This document shows, one piece after another, positions 5,819 to 8,503 of a DNA stretch of 8,503 bases. How positions within the stretch are numbered: position 1 is the stretch's first letter; each line of letters begins with the position of its first letter. Position numbers and translations under genes: made by a program. The stretch is from JBALVO01 sp036961445 (GTDB taxonomy: Bacteria; Pseudomonadota; Gammaproteobacteria; Pseudomonadales; Halieaceae): NCBI GenBank assembly GCA_036961445.1, contig JBALVO010000149.1, positions 1-8,503 of the forward strand. Direction: 5' to 3'. The notes below the pieces were generated by a model that saw nothing but the letters and a program-made list of their open reading frames with translations, made no database searches and had not been told where the DNA came from.

Positions 5819-6430
5819 ATGGCACGCCCAGCCTATTCGCAAGAACAGAAGCTAGAGATCGAAACAAGTATTCGCGAAACCGCATTAAAGCTATTTAGCC
5901 AAGAGGGCTACCGCAGTGTTTCATTGCGTGCGATTGCTCGTGAAATGGAACTTAGCGCTACCGCGCTATATCGCTATTTCGACAACAAGGATGCACTGCT
6001 CGCAGCAATTAGAGCGGAGGGCTTCCAGCAGCTCCGTGAGCAGCTCAACACCGTGCGCAACAATGCAGCGTCAGGACTAGAGGCAGCCCGTGAAGGGATA
6101 ATTGGCTACATCAGCTTTGGTCTTGAAAAACCAGAATTGTACAGCCTGATGTATGAACTTGATCAACGAGACTTCGAAGAAACTCCGCTTGTTTTTGAGA
6201 GCAGACGGCGCGCCTTTGCAGAAGCGGAGGCGATTGCTAAGGATATGCTCAAAGAAGGTGGTCAAACAGGGAATGCCAACCAGATGGCGCACTTGTTCTG
6301 GATTAGTGCACACGGTCTCGTTGCGCTGGCAGTAGCGAATCAACTCGATCTTGGTCAAGACCTGGATCAACTCATAGAACCTGTCCTGCAATCGACATTG
6401 CTGGGCATAACTCATTCTCAGGGAGACTAG
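5819..6430 (+). CDS. TetR/AcrR-family regulator with WHG-type C-terminal domain
   Basis: This 203-residue protein has a standard TetR N-terminal DNA-binding domain: ETALKLFSQEGYRSVSLRAI (20-39) followed by AREMELSATALYRYFDNKDA (40-59). The ligand-binding half contains HLFWISAHGLVAL (158-170), the W-x(3)-HG signature of the WHG (TetR_C_33-like) domain. Such proteins repress neighbouring genes and release DNA when they bind a hydrophobic ligand or acyl compound. The start is supported by GGGGAG seven bases upstream. The operator array and promoter lie just ahead. The FAD oxidoreductase gene begins 2 bp after the stop, and its ribosome site (GGGAG, 6421-6425) lies inside this gene, so regulator and enzymes are one operon and the regulator probably controls its own synthesis. 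Confidence 0.92.
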   Translation: MARPAYSQEQKLEIETSIRETALKLFSQEGYRSVSLRAIAREMELSATALYRYFDNKDALLAAIRAEGFQQLREQLNTVRNNAASGLEAAREGIIGYISFGLEKPELYSLMYELDQRDFEETPLVFESRRRAFAEAEAIAKDMLKEGGQTGNANQMAHLFWISAHGLVALAVANQLDLGQDLDQLIEPVLQSTLLGITHSQGD

Positions 6431-6432
6431 TT

Positions 6433-7692
6433 ATGAATCAATACGACGCAATTATCGTTGGCGCGCGCTGTGGTGGAGCCCCCCTTGCTATGTTGCTAGC
6501 CCGGGCCGGCCACAAAGTTCTACTGGTCGATCGAATGGCGATTGGCAGCGATATGATGTCCACACATTACGTTAAACGAACCGGTGCGGCATTGTTAGAC
6601 AAGTGGGGTTTACTGGATGCAATCACGCGTATCGGCACACCGAAAATCCTTACACAATCATTTAATATCGATGGCATCACGCTGAACGGTTCTGCACCAC
6701 CGTGTGGAAATGTGGGATTTGATGTCACGCCAAGGCGAGTGTATCTGGACAGGATTCTGGTTGAGGCGGCCGCCGAAGCGGGTGCTGAAGTTCGTGATCG
6801 TTTCATTGTGAAGGAACTTCTATTTGACGCCGGTAAGGTTTGCGGTATCCGCGGCTCCTCTGGTGGCAATGATGTTAAAGAGTACGCCAGGATTGTTATT
6901 GGTGCCGACGGTGCCAATTCCATTGTCGCGAATCAGGTAAAAGCTGAGAAGTACGTAGAAGCCGGGACTCATACCTGTGGTCATTACGCCTACTATTCTG
7001 GAGTGCGCACATCGAATGATCACGCTGATTTGCATATCCTGAGTGATGAGCGGCGTTTCTATATCACCTTCCCAACCAGTGATGATCTCGACATGGTATT
7101 TTTGTTTTGGCCAAACGAAATGGCTGAAGAAGTTCGCAGCGATGTGCACGCAGCGTTTGACAAGAGTCTGCAGCTGGTACCGGAACTCGAAGCCAGAGTA
7201 AACGGGGCGACCAGGGAAACGCGTATCACGGGAACCCATCTGTTGCCGAACTTCTTTCGACGCGCACATGGTGAGGGCTGGGCTCTAGTGGGAGATGCGG
7301 CGCTTCATCGTGACCCGATAACCGCGCAGGGTATTACCAACGCATTTACCCATGCCGACATTCTGGCGGAGGAGCTATGTCGTGCATTTCAGGGCGAGCA
7401 GTCGGTAAGCGATGCAGCAAAGCGCTACGATGACCGTCAGTTTACCCTGCTAAAGCCTATGTTTGACTACACCGTGCATCTTGCGATGCTGCAGCCCCTG
7501 GCGCCGGAAGTGAAGGCGATCTTGCCCGCAGTGGTGAATGATCCGCTGGCAACATCGGCATTTATTGGTGCCTTCCTCGGCAGTGTGCCGCTGGATCAGG
7601 TATTCCCGCCTGCGCTGACACAGCGCTTCGCGAGCGATGTTGCCAAGCAACAGACGCGCAATCACAAAGAGGGAGAAAGACATGTCGCATGA
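6433..7692 (+). CDS. FAD-dependent oxidoreductase/monooxygenase (PHBH-like fold)
   Basis: A 419-residue flavoprotein. The N-terminal dinucleotide fold reads DAIIVGARCGGAPLAMLLA and ends in VDR (5-34), with the VGARCxGA variant of GxGxxG in which Arg replaces the second Gly; this is usual in one subgroup. The DG motif IGADGANS spans about 156-163 and the ribityl-binding motif VGDAALHRDPITAQGI contains Gly287-Asp288. These three motifs define the family of single-component flavin hydroxylases and geranylgeranyl-reductase-like enzymes. They hydroxylate aromatic or polyketide-like substrates with NAD(P)H and O2, or reduce double bonds; which applies here is unknown. There is no membrane segment. 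The gene is coupled to tetR upstream (2-bp gap) and overlaps the next gene by 11 bp, so its product and the SnoaL-like proteins probably act on the same compound. Confidence 0.88.
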   Translation: MNQYDAIIVGARCGGAPLAMLLARAGHKVLLVDRMAIGSDMMSTHYVKRTGAALLDKWGLLDAITRIGTPKILTQSFNIDGITLNGSAPPCGNVGFDVTPRRVYLDRILVEAAAEAGAEVRDRFIVKELLFDAGKVCGIRGSSGGNDVKEYARIVIGADGANSIVANQVKAEKYVEAGTHTCGHYAYYSGVRTSNDHADLHILSDERRFYITFPTSDDLDMVFLFWPNEMAEEVRSDVHAAFDKSLQLVPELEARVNGATRETRITGTHLLPNFFRRAHGEGWALVGDAALHRDPITAQGITNAFTHADILAEELCRAFQGEQSVSDAAKRYDDRQFTLLKPMFDYTVHLAMLQPLAPEVKAILPAVVNDPLATSAFIGAFLGSVPLDQVFPPALTQRFASDVAKQQTRNHKEGERHVA

Positions 7693-8164
7693 ATTGACAG
7701 AACTGACAGCGCAGGTGCAATGGCTTGTGGATATTGAACAGATAAAACAGTTAAAGGCCCGCTACGCAGCTGCCTGTGACAATGACTATGACCCGGCGGC
7801 GATTGCCGCACTGTTTACTGAAGATGCCGTGTGGGATGGAGGCATGATGGGCTTCGCTGAAACCCGTCAGGGTATTTATGATTTTTTTGCCGCGGCGTCA
7901 TCAATCGTTGGCTTTGCTGTTCACGGCTTGTCCAACCCTATTGTTGAAATTGATGGTGACACAGCGGTGGGCAGTTGGTACTTGACGCAACCCATGGTGA
8001 TGAAAGGTACAACTTCCGCCTACTGGTTTTTCGCCTCTTATGCAGACACTTATGTTCGCACTGCAGAAGGCTGGAAATTTCAATACGTGAAGATCACCGA
8101 GCGAGCCTTTTCGCCCTACGAAGAAGGCTTTGGAAAGACACTGATGGCACCGCTGCCAGGCTAA
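7682..8164 (+). CDS. SnoaL/NTF2-like protein
   Basis: A 160-residue protein of the SnoaL-like branch of the NTF2 fold. After a short helix, DIEQIKQLKARYAAACDNDY (17-36) precedes ALFTEDAVWDGG, then HGLSNPIVEIDGDTAVGSWY (81-100) and GWKFQYVKITERA form the curved sheet. The fold is found in polyketide cyclases, ketosteroid isomerases, dehydratases and small subunits of ring dioxygenases; the activity here is unknown. ATG 7682 is chosen because GGGAG lies just upstream and the domain starts directly after it; a longer frame from 7637 would only extend further into the oxidoreductase gene. The overlap of 11 bp with that gene suggests translational coupling. The stop is 13 bp before another SnoaL-like gene. 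Confidence 0.85.
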   Translation: MSHELTELTAQVQWLVDIEQIKQLKARYAAACDNDYDPAAIAALFTEDAVWDGGMMGFAETRQGIYDFFAAASSIVGFAVHGLSNPIVEIDGDTAVGSWYLTQPMVMKGTTSAYWFFASYADTYVRTAEGWKFQYVKITERAFSPYEEGFGKTLMAPLPG

Positions 8165-8177
8165 AAGGAGAACGCAG

Positions 8178-8503
8178 GTGAGTAATATGATTGCAACTAC
8201 AAAGGCTTTCTATAGTGATGTGCTGACAGATCCGGTAGCTGCGGCTAAGCGATATCTGGCCGATGACTTCCTGCTGGAAAACTATCTGCCGGGACATATC
8301 CCGTTTGGTGGTCGTTACGAAGGCAGAGCAGGTCTTGTGCAGTACCTGAGCGAGCTTTCGCAAGCGATTGATATGGGGCCGCTCGATATGCAGGCTTGGA
8401 CTGGTGATGGAACCGAGATTGTTGTTCGCGGTATTGAAAAGAGCCTTGTGAAGTCGACTGGCAAGATCTATGCCATGCGTTTTGTGCACTGGTTGTCGTT
8501 TAA
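8178..8503 (+). CDS. Second SnoaL/NTF2-like protein, 3' end outside the window
   Basis: 108 codons are visible and the frame is still open at the end of the window. Features are AFYSDVLTDPVAAAKRYLAD, DFLLENYLPGHIPFGGRYEG, LVQYLSELSQA and a strand VVRGIEKSLVKSTGKIYAMR. The P-x-GG-x-Y-x-G-R-x-(G/A)-(L/I)-x-x-Y/F arrangement is typical of SnoaL-like proteins, in which the pocket loop precedes a helix. GTG 8178 is preferred over the in-frame ATG 8187 because AAGGAG at 8165-8170 is 7 bases before GTG but 16 before ATG. It is the fourth gene of the tetR operon. It is not a close duplicate of the preceding SnoaL-like protein; the two share only the fold. The function is unknown. Confidence 0.75.
   Translation, partial: MSNMIATTKAFYSDVLTDPVAAAKRYLADDFLLENYLPGHIPFGGRYEGRAGLVQYLSELSQAIDMGPLDMQAWTGDGTEIVVRGIEKSLVKSTGKIYAMRFVHWLSF

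Overview
The window looks like a stretch of gammaproteobacterial chromosome, probably from a marine or soil heterotroph. The evidence is the lysine-catabolism pair, the MarR and TetR regulators, a remnant of an outer-membrane transporter of the kind seen near aromatic or terpene catabolic genes, and E. coli-like promoter and Shine-Dalgarno signals. I cannot name the genus. By eye, about 400-3050 is GC-rich, about 3300-5800 is clearly more AT-rich, and 5800-8503 is intermediate, so the window reads as a mosaic.

Layout. (1) 1-416: the 3' end of a rhodanese-domain gene, then a short internal scrap of an IS6-family transposase about 15 bp after its stop codon. (2) 417-3053: a two-gene lysine-degradation unit, a saccharopine dehydrogenase-like enzyme followed by an ALDH7-type alpha-aminoadipate-semialdehyde dehydrogenase. 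Together they would carry saccharopine to 2-aminoadipate. (3) 3054-3396: a gene-free spacer that ends in a promoter with a perfect palindrome over its -10 box. (4) 3397-5073: a MarR regulator and a DUF1330-type protein on the plus strand, meeting a minus-strand NAD(P)-binding reductase tail to tail with overlapping stop codons. (5) 5248-5765: a minus-strand, 5'-truncated remnant of a beta-barrel outer-membrane protein, broken in frame at a run of seven A. (6) 5759-8503: a compact operon of a TetR regulator, an FAD-dependent oxidoreductase, a SnoaL/NTF2-like protein and a second SnoaL-like protein that runs off the window.

The most striking structure is in front of the TetR gene. Six GTTA/TAAC half-sites alternate in orientation exactly every 7 bp, forming three GTTA-N3-TAAC palindromes on a 14-bp period. 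They lie over the spacer, -10 box and predicted start region of a promoter with a perfect TTGACA. This is probably the autoregulatory operator of the FAD/SnoaL operon, whose substrate is unknown; a small hydrophobic or aromatic compound is an inference from context only. I found no CRISPR array, RNA gene or intact mobile element, and no strong case for a wholly new system.
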